The notes under the pieces were generated by a model. The model worked only from the letters and a program-made list of their open reading frames with translations, made no database searches and was not told where the DNA came from. From positions 6,758,001-6,822,000 of the forward strand of contig OZ005702.1 of NCBI GenBank assembly GCA_963930775.1: a stretch of 64,000 bases of DNA, in the 5' to 3' direction. Of this stretch, positions 1 to 12,126 are shown piece by piece. Within the stretch, counting starts at the first letter, position 1. Each line of letters opens with the position of its first letter. Both the position numbers and the translations under genes were made by a program. The stretch is from Cliona cf. orientalis. Taxonomy: Eukaryota; Porifera; Demospongiae; Clionaida; Clionaidae.

Positions 1-1861
1 TTCCCTCTGGGCAGAAGTCACTGTTTCATGGCTACACGTTCATGTTGACACAGAAGCCTAAGGAAGACGGAAGATCAGGTGAGAAAACTGCAATATAAAT
101 AATTAACCAGGCTAGAATAACTACATATGCCTGCTATACTGACGTGTACTGTAATGAGGGTACACTCTAACACGTGTGCACCACATTTGCACATAATATT
201 ATGTCTGGCAGTCCCGTGTAGAAAACGAACATTCGTTCCTATCACATTTTGACCACTATTTCTACTTTACATGATTGTAACTCGGCTGTTGAATCTCCCA
301 GAAAGCTCAAATTTAGGCTTTAGTAACTTAAATATATATCTGCTAGGGGTGGGCCAACTTCTGGCTTCAACTGTCAAAGCATAGTATTAAGAGAGCTAAT
401 TGAATTAAACTAATTAAAAATGGAATAATGTTTTCTACATGGGACTGCCACATTCATTGTACTTGCTCTCTGTGCTTGCCCTCACTCGCATATGCACACC
501 TTCACTACTAGCCACCCCTCCCATCGTGCCAATCAACAGAGATGCTATTGCTCAGCAGCTGATGAACAGGAGGGGCAAAGTTGTCGACAACTATGATCAA
601 GATACTATGGTAATACATTATAAAACACATTATAATATCAGGGGCTTTTAGACTGCTAAAAATATGCAATCTCTCATATACCTTGGATATTATGCACAGG
701 TATTCCGTGGACGATTTTTCGTGCTCTCAGACACTTGCTGTAGGACTCACAAGTACCTGATTAGGTTGGCACTGGGTGTGCCATGTGTACGGTACAGCTG
801 GATCAGAGACTACATCGAAGAGGTATGTTTAGTAGCTAAGCTCTCCTTATTTTGTAAGCCAGCCTGGATTTATTGATGACTGAATCTCATAGTAGAAGCG
901 ATTAAAAGGGGTTAAGGCCATGAAATTTGTTACACCGTATAGCCAGAAATATTGGCAGGAATTAAATTTTGCGGTTGAGCCCAAAATCGCTATTGCAAGA
1001 ATATTGGCGGATTTAAATTTGGCGGTTCGGTACGGGACTGCCATATATATGCATGCAAGTAGGAAATTTTGGCGGACTTTAATTTGGCGGTTGTAATATA
1101 GACTGCCAAATTTTCCGGCTATACGGTATATTCATAAGCTATCCCATTTGAGGCAATTAAAAGTATTATTACTAATGAATATCTAACGTTCACCCTTTTC
1201 CTACCCTAGGGAAGGGTATTGGATCATAGTGGCTATGTACTTCCAGCTGGTCATGACCAGTCCAATGCAATACCATGGTACGTGCACATAGACAATTAAC
1301 AATGTCATATTATGATTGTGAGACGATATATTATTTTTAGGAGTCCAAGGGATAGCACGTGTATTATGGAAGGCATCACAGTACATGTGTTTAGTACTGA
1401 TGAAAAATTCAAGGTACAGTATTCATCTTTGCAATTGTATATTAATCAAGAAAACCAATTAATATTGATAGGCGTGTGTATACAATTATTATTTATTCGC
1501 TCTATTGTTACAGGACCACTGGAATGCCATCCTCCGTGCTGCGAATGCTAAGACATGCTCAAGGCTTCCTTCGTCTAACCAGATAGCAAGATCAAAATCT
1601 GGTAAATGGAAGTGGTTATGAATACCTAAAAATTAATAGTTGTAATATTTTCATTGCCATGGCGTCCTGTACTTTGAGAAAAATAGAGAGTTGGAAACTT
1701 AAAATTTAAAGGGGCAGGCTGAGATGGACATTTTCCTAGTATTACGTGTATGAGATGGGTTACATTTAAAGGCAGGTCTTGTGATCGATTTGCTCCTTTT
1801 GTCCCTGTAGGAATTACTACAATAAATGCCCTTGATTGTGTACTTAGGTTGAGCCTATGAC

Positions 1862-1895
<34 letters not shown>

Positions 1896-2158
1896 AGGAA
1901 ATCTTGAAATAAATGGTGTATGATTGATTGCTTTACACTAACTAAAAATGTGATATTGTGTTATGATATCTTGTTGCATTTTCTTTAGCTGCTGAGCTGT
2001 GTGGTACAGTGGTGGTATCTGAGTTGCGCTACGTGACCAAAAGTTTGGTTCACCAGGTGTCCAACACTGGTATGAAACTGGTCAATACAGAGTGGATAGT
2101 CCAATCACTCATCCACGGCAAAGCGAGGACGGATTACAAGAGGTTTAGTCTCAACTGA
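1..2158 (+). CDS. TP53BP1: TP53BP1-like protein, C-terminal tandem BRCT region (5' end outside window)
   Basis: Exons 1..78, 512..609, 700..822, 1210..1277, 1341..1413, 1514..1601 and 1989..2158 join in one frame with GT-AG borders, giving about 231 residues and stop TGA at 2156-2158. The product follows the tandem BRCT module of vertebrate 53BP1 end to end: HGYTFMLTQ (human LGYAFLLTM), CCRTHKYLIRLALGVPCV (human HCRTRKYFLCLASGIPCV), GYVLPAGH and NTEWIVQSLI near the C-terminus. In 53BP1 this module docks on phosphorylated H2AX and p53 at DNA breaks. The Arg (742-744) and Lys (751-753) correspond to human R1811 and K1814 as I recall them, so phospho-H2AX binding looks retained. The Tudor and N-terminal parts would lie upstream. 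Intron 3 carries a MITE and the last intron a poly-C run. Family assignment is strong; exon borders are predictions. Confidence 0.88.
934..1128. repeat. MITE family 1, copy a (intronic)
   Basis: About 195 bp bounded by inverted ends ACCGTATAGCC.GAAAT and ATTTTCCGGCTATACGGT, with internal 'TTTGGCGG' blocks repeated in both orientations. It lies in intron 3 of the TP53BP1-like gene. A longer, better preserved copy is at 62072-62296. No transposase is encoded, so it is a non-autonomous DNA element. Confidence 0.8.
1863..1893. repeat. Poly-C run, 31 bp
   Basis: Uninterrupted cytosine homopolymer in the last intron of the TP53BP1-like gene. Similar runs, read as G, occur at 12813, 21102, 23700 and 47527. 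Length may be unreliable in an assembly. Confidence 0.9.
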
Positions 2159-3001
2159 TTTGTATTCCATTGGTACTGTTTTCCATAGACATTACTTTTT
2201 GCCCAAGTTTCAAATTTTTTTCATCTATCACTTATCAATATTTATCACTCCTTCTTTGATTAACCCTCAATAATGCTTTCAGTTATTTACCAACTGTTGG
2301 CTTAGTGTGTTTCATTTCATGCTAATTCATTCAAAAAAAAAAAGCTAAAAATAATTGTAACATTTCCGCATTGCTAGGCGCAGTTTTCTTATAGGTGCAT
2401 CATAATATTCTCTACTAAGTGCATGCTCCTTCAAAATTGATAAGCACTTTCTATTGGGCATAATAATTTCATGTGTTATAGTATGCAAGTGGACCTTGAC
2501 CTCAATATCTGCATGATAATTTTGCTTGTGTAGTTGACTCTGGAGTGTGGCATGAAAAACTAGTCACAGGTGATCAATTCACACCTTAATCCAGACGTAA
2601 TTTGTGTGTACTTTCAGTTTCCTCTCATCCAGCTGTAAACCGTGACAATGCTGTCGATACTGTGAGCATTGTTTCACCTAAATATCAAGATGTATGATTG
2701 TAATGTATCAATTATACTTTTTCTGGGAGAGGTATAGAAATGACTGTTATGGCATTCCAATACCAACAGTTTAAATAAACATAGCTCAAGGTCTGGTGCA
2801 TAGTAGCTAATGGTGGTTATGGTAGTGGAGTACTGGTCAAACATGATAATATTATTAAAATAATGTTGATGTTAATGATGGTAAGAATAACTTGATGAGA
2901 AGTAAACAAGCAGCTGTACGTTTGACAAAGGCCAGTTAGCTGTTTGTACTGATCAAAGACAAGTCGTCAATCGATCGGCCTGATATTGTGCCAAAACTGC
3001 A
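2159..3001. other. Intergenic: 3' flank of TP53BP1-like gene and 5' flank of the 3002 gene
   Basis: No coding exon is supported. An AATAAA at 2774-2779 is the best visible polyadenylation signal for the upstream gene, implying a 3' UTR of about 0.6 kb. The rest is AT-rich and must include the promoter of the next gene, but no clear core element stands out. Confidence 0.5.
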
Positions 3002-4741
3002 ATGCCGTATGTTGCTAACAAAATAATATATTTTATGCTAATTTGTGCACGTCTTGATGCGAGTGGAGCTCGAGGAGACAAGGAATGCCAACCATGGTTC
3101 TCTTATAATGCAGCCACGGGGAACTGTGAGTGTACTGGTGTGCATAATATTATGATCTCTTGCATAGGGCAAGATGTCTACCTGGCGTTTGGTTATTGTG
3201 CCACATATGATCAAGAATCACACTTGACGTTTATAGCCGATTGTCCTTATTTTCAATCACGTAGGTTCAGCAGTAGTATCACACAACCGGGATCTTTACT
3301 ACTTCCGAATAACTATTCTGTGTTAAACAGCTTTATGTGTGATCCAATGAACAGGACAGGGTTTGTCTGTAGTGACTGTGTGGACCATTACGGACCATCC
3401 CCCACATCTTATGGCTACGAGTGCTCCAAGTGTGCCAATAGCTGGCAGGGTATACTGATGTATCTACTTATGGAGTTTCTGCCCGTGACTTTATTTTACC
3501 TGGTGATACTGATTTTTCAAATTGATTTAATTACGCCACCGATACCTTGCTTCATAATGTACAGCCAGTTGGTGTACAGTGGCCTCCACTACTGTGCCAT
3601 GGACTCACCTTCCGCACATCAAGTGATGTTTACTGATGATTTTACTTTGAGGCTAGGCACTAAAATTCTACTAACGTTCTGTGGTATAATGAACCTTGAT
3701 TTTTTCAAATACTTTTTCCCCGCATTTTGTGTAAGCAGTAATCTGAAAGTAGTGCACATTGTCGCTCTTGGTTACTTGAAAGCATTTTACCCACTGATTC
3801 TCATATTGTTGACATGGATTTGTGTAAAACTCCATGATAACAATTTTACGCTGTTGGTATACGTGTGGAAACCATTCCACAAATGCTTTGTACAACTTCG
3901 GAAAGGATGGAACACTAAAAATGACATCATCAATGTATTTTGCTCATTCATGCTCCTATCATACGGAAAATATTTGTATCTAACTGTTCTTATGCTTGAA
4001 TGTCAATGTCTTTCTGTAATTTCAGAAGGTCGAGTTTGTCGTCAGTACCTTGACCCTAACATTGGTTGCTGGCATGCTCAACACTTGCTTTATGCTATCC
4101 CTGCTCTTGTAATTGCATTCATTTTTAACATTATTCCAACCTTTTTACTAATGCTATATCCTTTCAAAGTGTTTCGTCTGCTGTTACAACAGTGTAAGCT
4201 GGATACTCTTGCCCTCTTTAATTTCACTGACAAATTTTATTGCTATTACAAAGATGGCATTAGACTCAAGCCAGATCTGAGGTGGTGCTCAAGTCTCTAC
4301 CTTTTCCTAATGGTAGTGGCATTCTCACTCTATATTGTGACACGCCATTTGATTGGGATGTCTGATTACTGGTTCTCGAAAGGAATCTTGTTTTGGACGT
4401 CGGGCTTAATCATAGTTGCGATTAAACCTTACGAAAAGGGGTACATGAACATTCTCGACTCCTTGCTACTGGCTCACCTTGGCATTCTCTGTAGTATCAT
4501 GTCTTTACCTACCCAGGAGTACTTTGGCTCTAACTATGTTCTAGTTGTGCAAGTGCTGTGCATTCTTCCATTTGCCGTACTAATATTGTACCTAGGAAAG
4601 CGGATGAGTGTTGCGAGCTATCGTATGCTTAAAGGTGTTTATCGACATTGCAAAAGGTGGGCCAAGTCCCTGCCATTGTCAGTTGAGCGACAGCTTCTTA
4701 CTCATCCTGGCAGCACTAACGTTAGTTATGGAACATGCTAA
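3002..4741 (+). CDS. Intronless multi-span membrane protein with short Cys-rich ectodomain (unknown function)
   Basis: Single open frame of 579 residues. A hydrophobic N-terminus (about residues 5-20) is a probable signal peptide. A Cys-rich ectodomain of about 120 residues ends in C-x2-C...GYECSKC (about 113-144), then the first membrane span begins near residue 150. About eight to ten hydrophobic segments follow, with a basic tail. The order 'Cys-rich knot, GYxCxxC, membrane bundle' matches the C-terminal half of the proteins at 31075 and 36255 (there LCGRCKDNYSLAIGSSHC, then membrane spans), so I infer a short relative lacking their beta-helix domain. I do not recognise a characterised family. 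It could be a receptor or channel; no catalytic motif is seen. The absence of introns contrasts with the spliced genes on both sides. Confidence 0.8.
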   Translation: MPYVANKIIYFMLICARLDASGARGDKECQPWFSYNAATGNCECTGVHNIMISCIGQDVYLAFGYCATYDQESHLTFIADCPYFQSRRFSSSITQPGSLLLPNNYSVLNSFMCDPMNRTGFVCSDCVDHYGPSPTSYGYECSKCANSWQGILMYLLMEFLPVTLFYLVILIFQIDLITPPIPCFIMYSQLVYSGLHYCAMDSPSAHQVMFTDDFTLRLGTKILLTFCGIMNLDFFKYFFPAFCVSSNLKVVHIVALGYLKAFYPLILILLTWICVKLHDNNFTLLVYVWKPFHKCFVQLRKGWNTKNDIINVFCSFMLLSYGKYLYLTVLMLECQCLSVISEGRVCRQYLDPNIGCWHAQHLLYAIPALVIAFIFNIIPTFLLMLYPFKVFRLLLQQCKLDTLALFNFTDKFYCYYKDGIRLKPDLRWCSSLYLFLMVVAFSLYIVTRHLIGMSDYWFSKGILFWTSGLIIVAIKPYEKGYMNILDSLLLAHLGILCSIMSLPTQEYFGSNYVLVVQVLCILPFAVLILYLGKRMSVASYRMLKGVYRHCKRWAKSLPLSVERQLLTHPGSTNVSYGTC

Positions 4742-4967
4742 CATTGGTAACACATCTTCATAAATTTGACCTTTCATTAGAACAATAATAATAATATTGT
4801 GCATTTAAGTTGAGTACTACAACAGTTGGTGCATTTGGCCAAAAACAAATACCATTATAAACATATTGCAGTGATTGACAATTTTGTTACACTTGCATAG
4901 CTAATAATAATTGGTGTGACAGTCAGTTTAGGTATAATAGTGTGATGCTGTGCAATTTATGGCCAAC

Positions 4968-4973
4968 AATAAA
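4968..4973 (+). promoter_or_regulatory. Polyadenylation signal AATAAA
   Basis: Canonical hexamer 227 bp after the stop of the gene at 3002-4741, in an AT-rich flank. It lies between two convergent genes whose stop codons are only 372 bp apart. Confidence 0.55.
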
Positions 4974-5113
4974 CTTTGCAATATCAATGGTTTTTTTGTA
5001 ACTTGATTTTTTTTATACTTCTGTACAAGTACCTTTTTGATTCTGCAAAGAAAAAAATAATGCAATTTTGTGTGACCTACTTAGTACCAAGAATTTAATG
5101 TTTATATGGTGGC

Positions 5114-8100
5114 CTAGTGTACCTCGTTGAGTGCATTGATTTTCTCTTTCAGTTGTGCAATGATGGCGTCCTTCTCAGTGATTGATTTTTCCAGAGTGGC
5201 TATCTTTTCTGCATCCTTGGCGCTGGAGTTGGAGTCGGATGGTAGTGTGCCTGGCTTTTTTATCGTAGAAACACTCCTCCTTCCTTTGGGATCTTTCCAA
5301 AGTAGAACCATCTGAAAAACCAAGTATATACCAAAAATTACCTATAGTGTCTCTGATAAGTGATTAAAATGAAGCATATAGAATTTTTTATAGAAACATC
5401 AGTTTATGGACATAAATGTAGGGAGTTTTTGTCCTCGAGTATATAGTAATGTATCATGATTAGTTCACTGTGAATATTAATTATTTTGTGATGCTAACCT
5501 TTGGAATGAACATTAGAGCAAGGAAGATTGTTGTCAAAGAAAATACACCAAACGTTATGATCCCAGTCCCAATATTGATGTAGGTCCTTAGAGAGAATGT
5601 CACCAATGCCAAGGCCACAATTATGATGCTAGAAATGTAGATGATTGCGGCAACAAATTTCGAGTCCCTTAAGCCTGGTAATTTGACCTTTCTAGTCTGA
5701 AACGCTAGCACTAGTCCAATAATTTGCAGAATGGCTAGATAAGCGAACATAAACATTTCCCAGTAGAAAGTTGGAGAAGATGCAGCATAGCAAACCAGCA
5801 CATGATTGCTTTCCTTCACTCCTGAAGGCTGCACGTATGTGATTTAAAAAATACAATTCTTAAATCTTTATCAGATTTTACACTATTACTTGCGTACATT
5901 TATTCCAAGTGGGTTTTCTGTATCTTGCTCTGTTGTTACATTGTCTCTCAGGTATGGAATAGCCTCTCCTAGCAGAAGCAGGCAAGTGACAATTCCCGAG
6001 AGGGCCAATACAATTCCAATCAGGTGCCAGTCATTTAGTATCTGGGTATTATCATAATTTGCAAAGATTAGTTGGCTTGTTAAAACAATGGGGTGTGAAA
6101 TCATGACAATCACACCTTTTTATTTGGTTGAGGATTATTGAAGATGTGATAAACTCGCCACATTTTTGCTAGAACTGTTCCAAAGGCTAGTGTGTATCCC
6201 ACATTAAAACACCATCGCTCAAGCTGTTCATGAGACAATTAAAAATTTTCACAGTAGCTACAATAATTACTGATTTTGGTTAACTTACCACACAACGTAG
6301 GAGTACTAGGATCTTCGACTTAGTTGGCAGCAAGTAAAAATAAATCGAAAGATACATTAGCATGGTACCAATTATTATGAAGTAGTTGAGGTTTGGGCTA
6401 GTAAGTCTCACTGTCCTGTATGCACGAGAAATTATAAAATTAATCACTAGGAAATTTTTTTTTTTTTTATTATCCATCAAATTTTACCTTCTCTTTCTGA
6501 ATATGATGTTGAAAATGAGGCAAGCAAAGCCAAACAGTATGCCTGCTATTGCCAGAATGTCAAAGATAATGACGAGTTCCAGGTGGAAGGTATTGACAAT
6601 AATCACAGGTGTGCCATCTTGTGGGACTCCAACTGTGAAAAATTTTATGATTACATACTAAAAAGTGCACAATTGGAGATTTCATATTATTAGCTCACGT
6701 GGGTACATGTCATTGTCATCAAAGCCAGGAACGAAACTGAATGAATAGTTGTCCAACTCATCTAACACAGCAAATTGCTTGCGTACTATATTTCTACCTA
6801 CAAAGTATGACATTACGCAATAATAAATAGCCCAGATTTCTTTGTCCAGACACTAAGGAAGTTTCTGCAATTAAGAAATGTATCTTAACCTTCTCGTTGG
6901 TACTGCAAGACCTTGACAGTGTTATAGATGCGTGTTCCATTTTTGTCAAATCTAACATTGCCCTATGATGGTTGCAACCAAATAATATTTTGATAATCTT
7001 ATTAAATTTAATTAATACTCACAGTTAGTCCTGAGAAGTTGGTTGCTTGTAGACTCCATTGAATTAGACATCCCATCAGCTCATTACTGTATGTGAACTG
7101 GTGCAGTGGCACCAGTGAGCCTGAAGCATTCTGGCATATAGTTTGACTGATATCTCCAGTATTGACCATAGTCATTGTTCGATTTAGTGCAAAGCCCAGT
7201 GCCCACAGTCCATCATAGAGTCTGCTCCCTCGAGTAATGGTAGCATAGCCACCCTCCCGCCCCCTTCTCTGATATTCAGCTTCAAACTCCACCAGAGACT
7301 ATAATATAATAATTTTTTTATTATGAAAAACTTGTTATTATTACTATTGAAATTACTACTGCTTGTATTGTTACATGGAGTTCATGAACTGAATATTGTA
7401 TTTTGTATTTTGGCTGTGGCTACGATAAGCTCAGTGACTTGAATTAAACACCAATTGTTTTCCCATAAAACTACAGTAGCTTTATAATATACTTTGTGCT
7501 TACTTTTCCTGTGTCTGTAATGGCATTGTTATCATCGGGGACAGGCCGCCATTGAAAGGACAGTGATCTCTCTATGAAACTCCCTAACTCTTCATCTGTA
7601 CAGTCTACATAGACGTGTGATCTATCATATGTCCACCAGCGTGGTGGAAACCAGTCATAGGTCATGAACACGTATTGCGGATAGGTATAGTTCTGCTTAT
7701 GTGCCTGTAAACAATGATAATCATTAAATTAATAAGCTATTACAAAAGAATGCATACTTACAAAGCAGATGATTTTTCTTGTGATTCCAGAGTAAGAATT
7801 GAGAAAGAAGACTCGGTAGTCATCCTCCTATGTAAAAAAAATTATTTGAGCTCATTAAGTTTGTGTTTGAGGGAGGGTATAGTGGATTACAAGTGAGACA
7901 TAACTCATGCTGTCTGGGTATATAGCTACTTACAAACAAGTCTCTTATTGCATCAGCTGGATCTTCTGTTGTCTTGAATGTGCGGCTCTCTACAGTAATG
8001 CCAGCTGGTTCCAGTTCACTTCGAAATGTTGCTTCAGCCTGACAATTAAAAAGGGATGTCAAACTCTGGCTATTAAAATACCTTAGCTTGGTAACTTTTT

Positions 8101-8432
8101 GCGGGTACATACTAATATTTATATTTTTTTGCAGATTAGGCCCAGAACACATTATGCTCTTAGTGTGCCATTTTTGCAAAATTTTAAATTTGCCTCATAG
8201 CCACATCCCTACACCTATATTGGTTCATACTCATAATGTGGCTAGTTAGTTTACCACAGTAAAGAGGCTCTCATCCTGTGTTAGTAGAGCAATTCTTTTC
8301 CAATTGAAGTGGTCCAGAGTGGCATGTAGAGCAGGGGCTGCAACTGGCAAGTCATTCCTGAAATAGTTGGGAAATCTGCTTCTGTCATTTAATGCAGCAA
8401 GTGTTGATGCATAGGATATCTGTGTGTATGTA

Positions 8433-8471
<39 letters not shown>

Positions 8472-10843
8472 ATTTATAATTTCCCAGCAACCAAAGCTTT
8501 TATGTGTGCAGATAATCAATAACAAAAAGTCTGCTAATTAAAAATTAATAATATTATAATTTGTGCACCCAACTAATGCTGTGCAACTCTGAGTATGCAG
8601 TTACATTATCTGTATGTATTTTGTTGGTATGCATTGTGGTATGTGCTTTATGATAACTGAAATTTGATTGTCATAATAATAATATTCTTTTGGCCAAGAA
8701 TGAACTTTAACTCACTTTGATCAATTAACGTTAATTTTATTAGTGATAACTCCACTTAAAGATTACTAAATCGTGTTAGTCTGGGACCACCACTGTATAG
8801 GCTATGATAATTATACATAAGAATTATTTATTAGTCTGGTTATGAGGTGGACTAGTGGGCTCCACGTGTTGACACCGGCAGTCTACTGTGTAGTGGGAAA
8901 CTTTCAAGGAGAAAACCTTCACCCACGAAAGATTTCTCCACAAAATTTTTTGGCATGCCACACCCATCTAAGTGATCAGATTACCATTCCGTGAAAGTTT
9001 TCTCAGCAAAATGCTCCCTTCCTACCGATCCGCGAAAGTTATTCTCCTCACGTGGTAGCTACTAGGCTACTACTAAAATTTCCCTAAAGGAAGTATACAA
9101 TATCATATTTCATATGAAAGGCAATAGCTATAGTGAATACTAACTCCCCCCTTAGTAGCTAGACTGACATTCCAACCGAACAGCTGAACTGGGTGACGCC
9201 GCCTCAGGAGATAGCTAATTAATTTAACCATGCAAAGGTTAATTGAGGAGTGACCAGTATAGGTTGAGGTTAATTTTCTACTTGAGCCATATCAGATGTT
9301 CCACTAATGTCATTAAACACTGCCTGCTTGTGTGGGCACACTCACACACAGACAAACAGTAAACACTGCTGCATGCATGGGTAGTAAGCAGAAACAACTT
9401 TAGAAATTATCATGAACTTTGTGTACTAGACTGCATGAGAGAAGACTTTTCAGGTGTGCCTTATATAAAATTTAATAATGATTTTCACCTGCTCTTTGGT
9501 AGGCAATGCTACACTATACAAGTAATCTACACTAATTAAATTATCGTGGTTAGTTTATGAACATGATTTGACTATGGATGCTCTACTGGAGAAGGGGCCC
9601 AGGTGTTAGTCACCTTAGATGCTGACATAGCCACATACCACTAATAGTATCCCCAACTATCATCAAAAGACACATGCATTGATCACTTCTGTATTGAAAA
9701 CCTTTGAACATCACATAATATGCAGTAAGGCATATATTGTAAGGTTTACATACACCAACCTGGTGGGTGAACTGTGTTATTGTATACACCATTTGCTTTT
9801 TATGCTCAACTACCTGTGAAATATTCCATTGATGGCTGATTTCGGCAACCGGTTCGGTGGCTATTGAGCATCCACACCCAACCACTGCAAGCTTCACCGG
9901 ATCTGATTGAATTCCATCGAAAAAAGCGTCTAGAGATCGCCCACGGTGACACTAAAGAGAGATGATATTGCAATTAACCGCATGAACTCACAAACACATG
10001 CACCCCAACCCACATGTCATGATACAATTATCATGGAGTAGACTGATCTTTGACCCCTATAGTATGACCATCCATCCATGGCTAGTGATGTAGTAAAAAA
10101 ATTAATGCCATGCCATATTAGCAGCCACTGATAGTACACAACCACTTAGCCGCTCCACTAGGCACTCCCAGTACGTTACTGAAATAATATGGGAAACACG
10201 TGGTGCAGGATAAAACTATAGTTTGTTGTTCTTAGTTTCTAGCTTGCTATACAGCTTGACAGTTGGCATGCAATGGTTGTATAATATGTGTAGACTAGCT
10301 ACCCTTTAGCATATGCAAAAGACATCATGATCACAAACTGATATATCTCTAACTTAAGTCCCATCCTAAATATTTCCTTTTTCATCCAACTCAAAAAACT
10401 TACACTTTATTGCTTGCAGTACCGCTAACGATGATCAAGCACAATGTAATGTCAGTGAGTAGACTTCTGTTATTATACTTCTGTGGGGTTTGCACTAGCT
10501 GAAAAGCTTGCCTGATTTGGCATTCAAACATCTCCACAGTGTGCACTATCTCGTTTGCAATAGTTAGCGCTATTATTAGTGGTTCTAATCATCTCACCTG
10601 TGAATCTCTCACTCTGTCATAAGTCAGCTTGTAGCCTGGAAGCATGTCAGGAGCATTATTGATGTCCTCAAGTGCCATTTCAGCAGCTGGTATGACTGCA
10701 GATGAGTTAAAGCCAGACTGACCAAATGAGACAATGAATAGAAAGTTTATTTCGTGGACTGCTTCAGTGCTGGCATCAGTTTGAAGAACTAGTAAGCAGA
10801 CATGCAGTAGCAGGATCTGGACTGTAGCGTATCTTGGCTTCAT
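5114..10843 (-). CDS. GABA-B-type class C GPCR, paralogue 1
   Basis: Fifteen exons on the minus strand join in frame: 10598..10843, 9814..9951, 8255..8419, 7934..8038, 7762..7827, 7504..7704, 7023..7298, 6890..6962, 6699..6797, 6488..6632, 6289..6415, 6116..6223, 5898..6041, 5499..5828, 5114..5311; about 806 residues. Start ATG at 10843 was chosen because MKPRYATVQILLL begins a signal peptide and matches paralogue 2. Domains: Venus-flytrap domain (VIPAAEMALEDIN; VVGCGCSIATEPVAEI; YDGLWALGFALN), seven membrane spans from exon 10 (FDILAIAGILFGFACL) to exon 14 (TTIFLALMFIPK), and a C-terminal coiled coil in exon 15 (AEKIATLEKSITEKDAIIAQ) like the GABA-B dimerisation helix. Of the residues I recall as contacting GABA in human GABBR1, the first Ser is kept, Tyr366 is Phe and Glu465 is Arg. 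It probably couples to G proteins as a dimer; the ligand is unlikely to be GABA. Confidence 0.92.
8421..8470. repeat. (TG)n microsatellite beside a splice acceptor
   Basis: Fifty bases of TG with a few TATG units, starting two bases from the first base of exon 3 (8419) of the GABA-B-like gene. On the coding strand it forms the (CA)n stretch in the polypyrimidine position just before the acceptor AG, so its length could affect splicing. Confidence 0.85.
8471..9813. other. Long intron of GABA-B-like gene 1
   Basis: 1.3 kb between exons 2 and 3, the longest intron of this gene. Only AT-rich sequence is seen, plus a stretch near 8870-9070 where a short GTGAAAG-type motif recurs several times in both orientations. 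No exon or RNA gene is supported. Confidence 0.4.
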
Positions 10844-12126
10844 GGTCCTAGTCCAAGTACCTATATACAGTAATAAGTTGTTGTTTGGAAAAGGGTAGCT
10901 ATTAATTTTGAGTATATACTTACCCATTTTTCTGTTTGACAGGCTAGATGATTCTCAGACACCGGTAAGGCACATGCTCTTGTGCTGACTCATGTTTTTA
11001 TAGCTTTTGCATGCATACAGGATGTAGTGGTTTCCTGTGGTCAAATGTTAATGTTATTTCTCTGATGCATGCATCTGGTGACCCTTTACCATAAAGTTAG
11101 TAAGTAGACTACGTGATAATATTATTATTACATCCCTCTTTTCAGAAACAGTAAGGGTGAAATTTAGCACAGATACAGGTGACTATGGTAAATGGTTCTA
11201 AGTTTGTCATCTGTTTTCATTTTCAAGTTACGTCACTTTAAAGCATTTGACCATTACATAACATTGCATAATTTAAGTACCGGTATGCTACTTACATACA
11301 TAGTGACCCTTTACCATAATAATTACATCCCCAGTATAAATTTACTTTTTTGCGGTTATTAGGTAATTATGTTGTAATTATGATGTAACCTATGTCGTCA
11401 TAGCGCTAAAATTCAGAGCCTTTACAGAACACTTCTGAGACCTGAAAATCCACAGAATCATATTATATTAACTTACACACATATCCAGCGAATACATTAA
11501 AAGCTGAGTGCTACTTTCTCCGACAAGTAATACCAGCCGAACTTCACGCGTTCTCTTGGCTGACGTAATCCTGTGGATAAATAAAGCTAGCCTTGCGCTA
11601 TTTATAGCACGCGTCATGCCACGACCGATCTGAAGTTCGGAAGCTGTACTGTGCTGTCAAGTTCATCTCCTTTGATTGAAGCATCGAAACTCGAAGTCGA
11701 AAGTTGATCTTAGACTCCATCTCTGCGATTGAGGCCCCAGCATCGATGTGTGTATTGACGACCTTTACCACATGCACCATTAGAACTATACAGCCACTGG
11801 GGATGTGGTCAAGGGTTCATAATAATATACAATGAAGCTACTAGGGATGTGGTAATCGTTTCATAATACTAATAATACAACATACAACACATGTACACTG
11901 TCATAATAGTAAAAAAAATGTATGTATCCTGTAAACACATGCATCTCATACCAAAAATGCAAATGTCATGTCGGTAGCTACATTGTTGCCTATAGCTATA
12001 GCCACTACGTATACGGTTCTTGCTCAATGTTTCAATGGATTACTCTTCACTGGATGTTTCCTTCTTGTTCTAAGTATAATGTAATACAAAATAAGTATTT
12101 TGTCCAACAACTTTAGTGTACTTGTT
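10844..12126. other. Intergenic between the two GABA-B-like genes, with a possible decayed element
   Basis: Contains the promoter and 5' UTR of gene 1 and the 3' flank of gene 2. Between about 11307 and 11817 the flanks are partly inverted (GACCCTTTACC...CATCCCCAGT against ACTGGGGATGTGGTCAAGGGTTC), suggesting an old inverted-repeat element. A 60-codon minus-strand frame inside it (11598-11780) matches nothing I know. Confidence 0.4.

Noticed and set aside
439-511. ATG-started extension before the second TP53BP1 exon
   Set aside because: The BRCT homology and frame from exon 1 begin only after the TTCACTACTAG acceptor at 511; the ATG lies in the intron's pyrimidine-rich end.
10844-10927. Upstream ATG extending GABA-B-like protein 1 by 28 residues
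   Set aside because: It would put a polar stretch before the signal peptide; paralogue 2 starts at the position equivalent to 10843.
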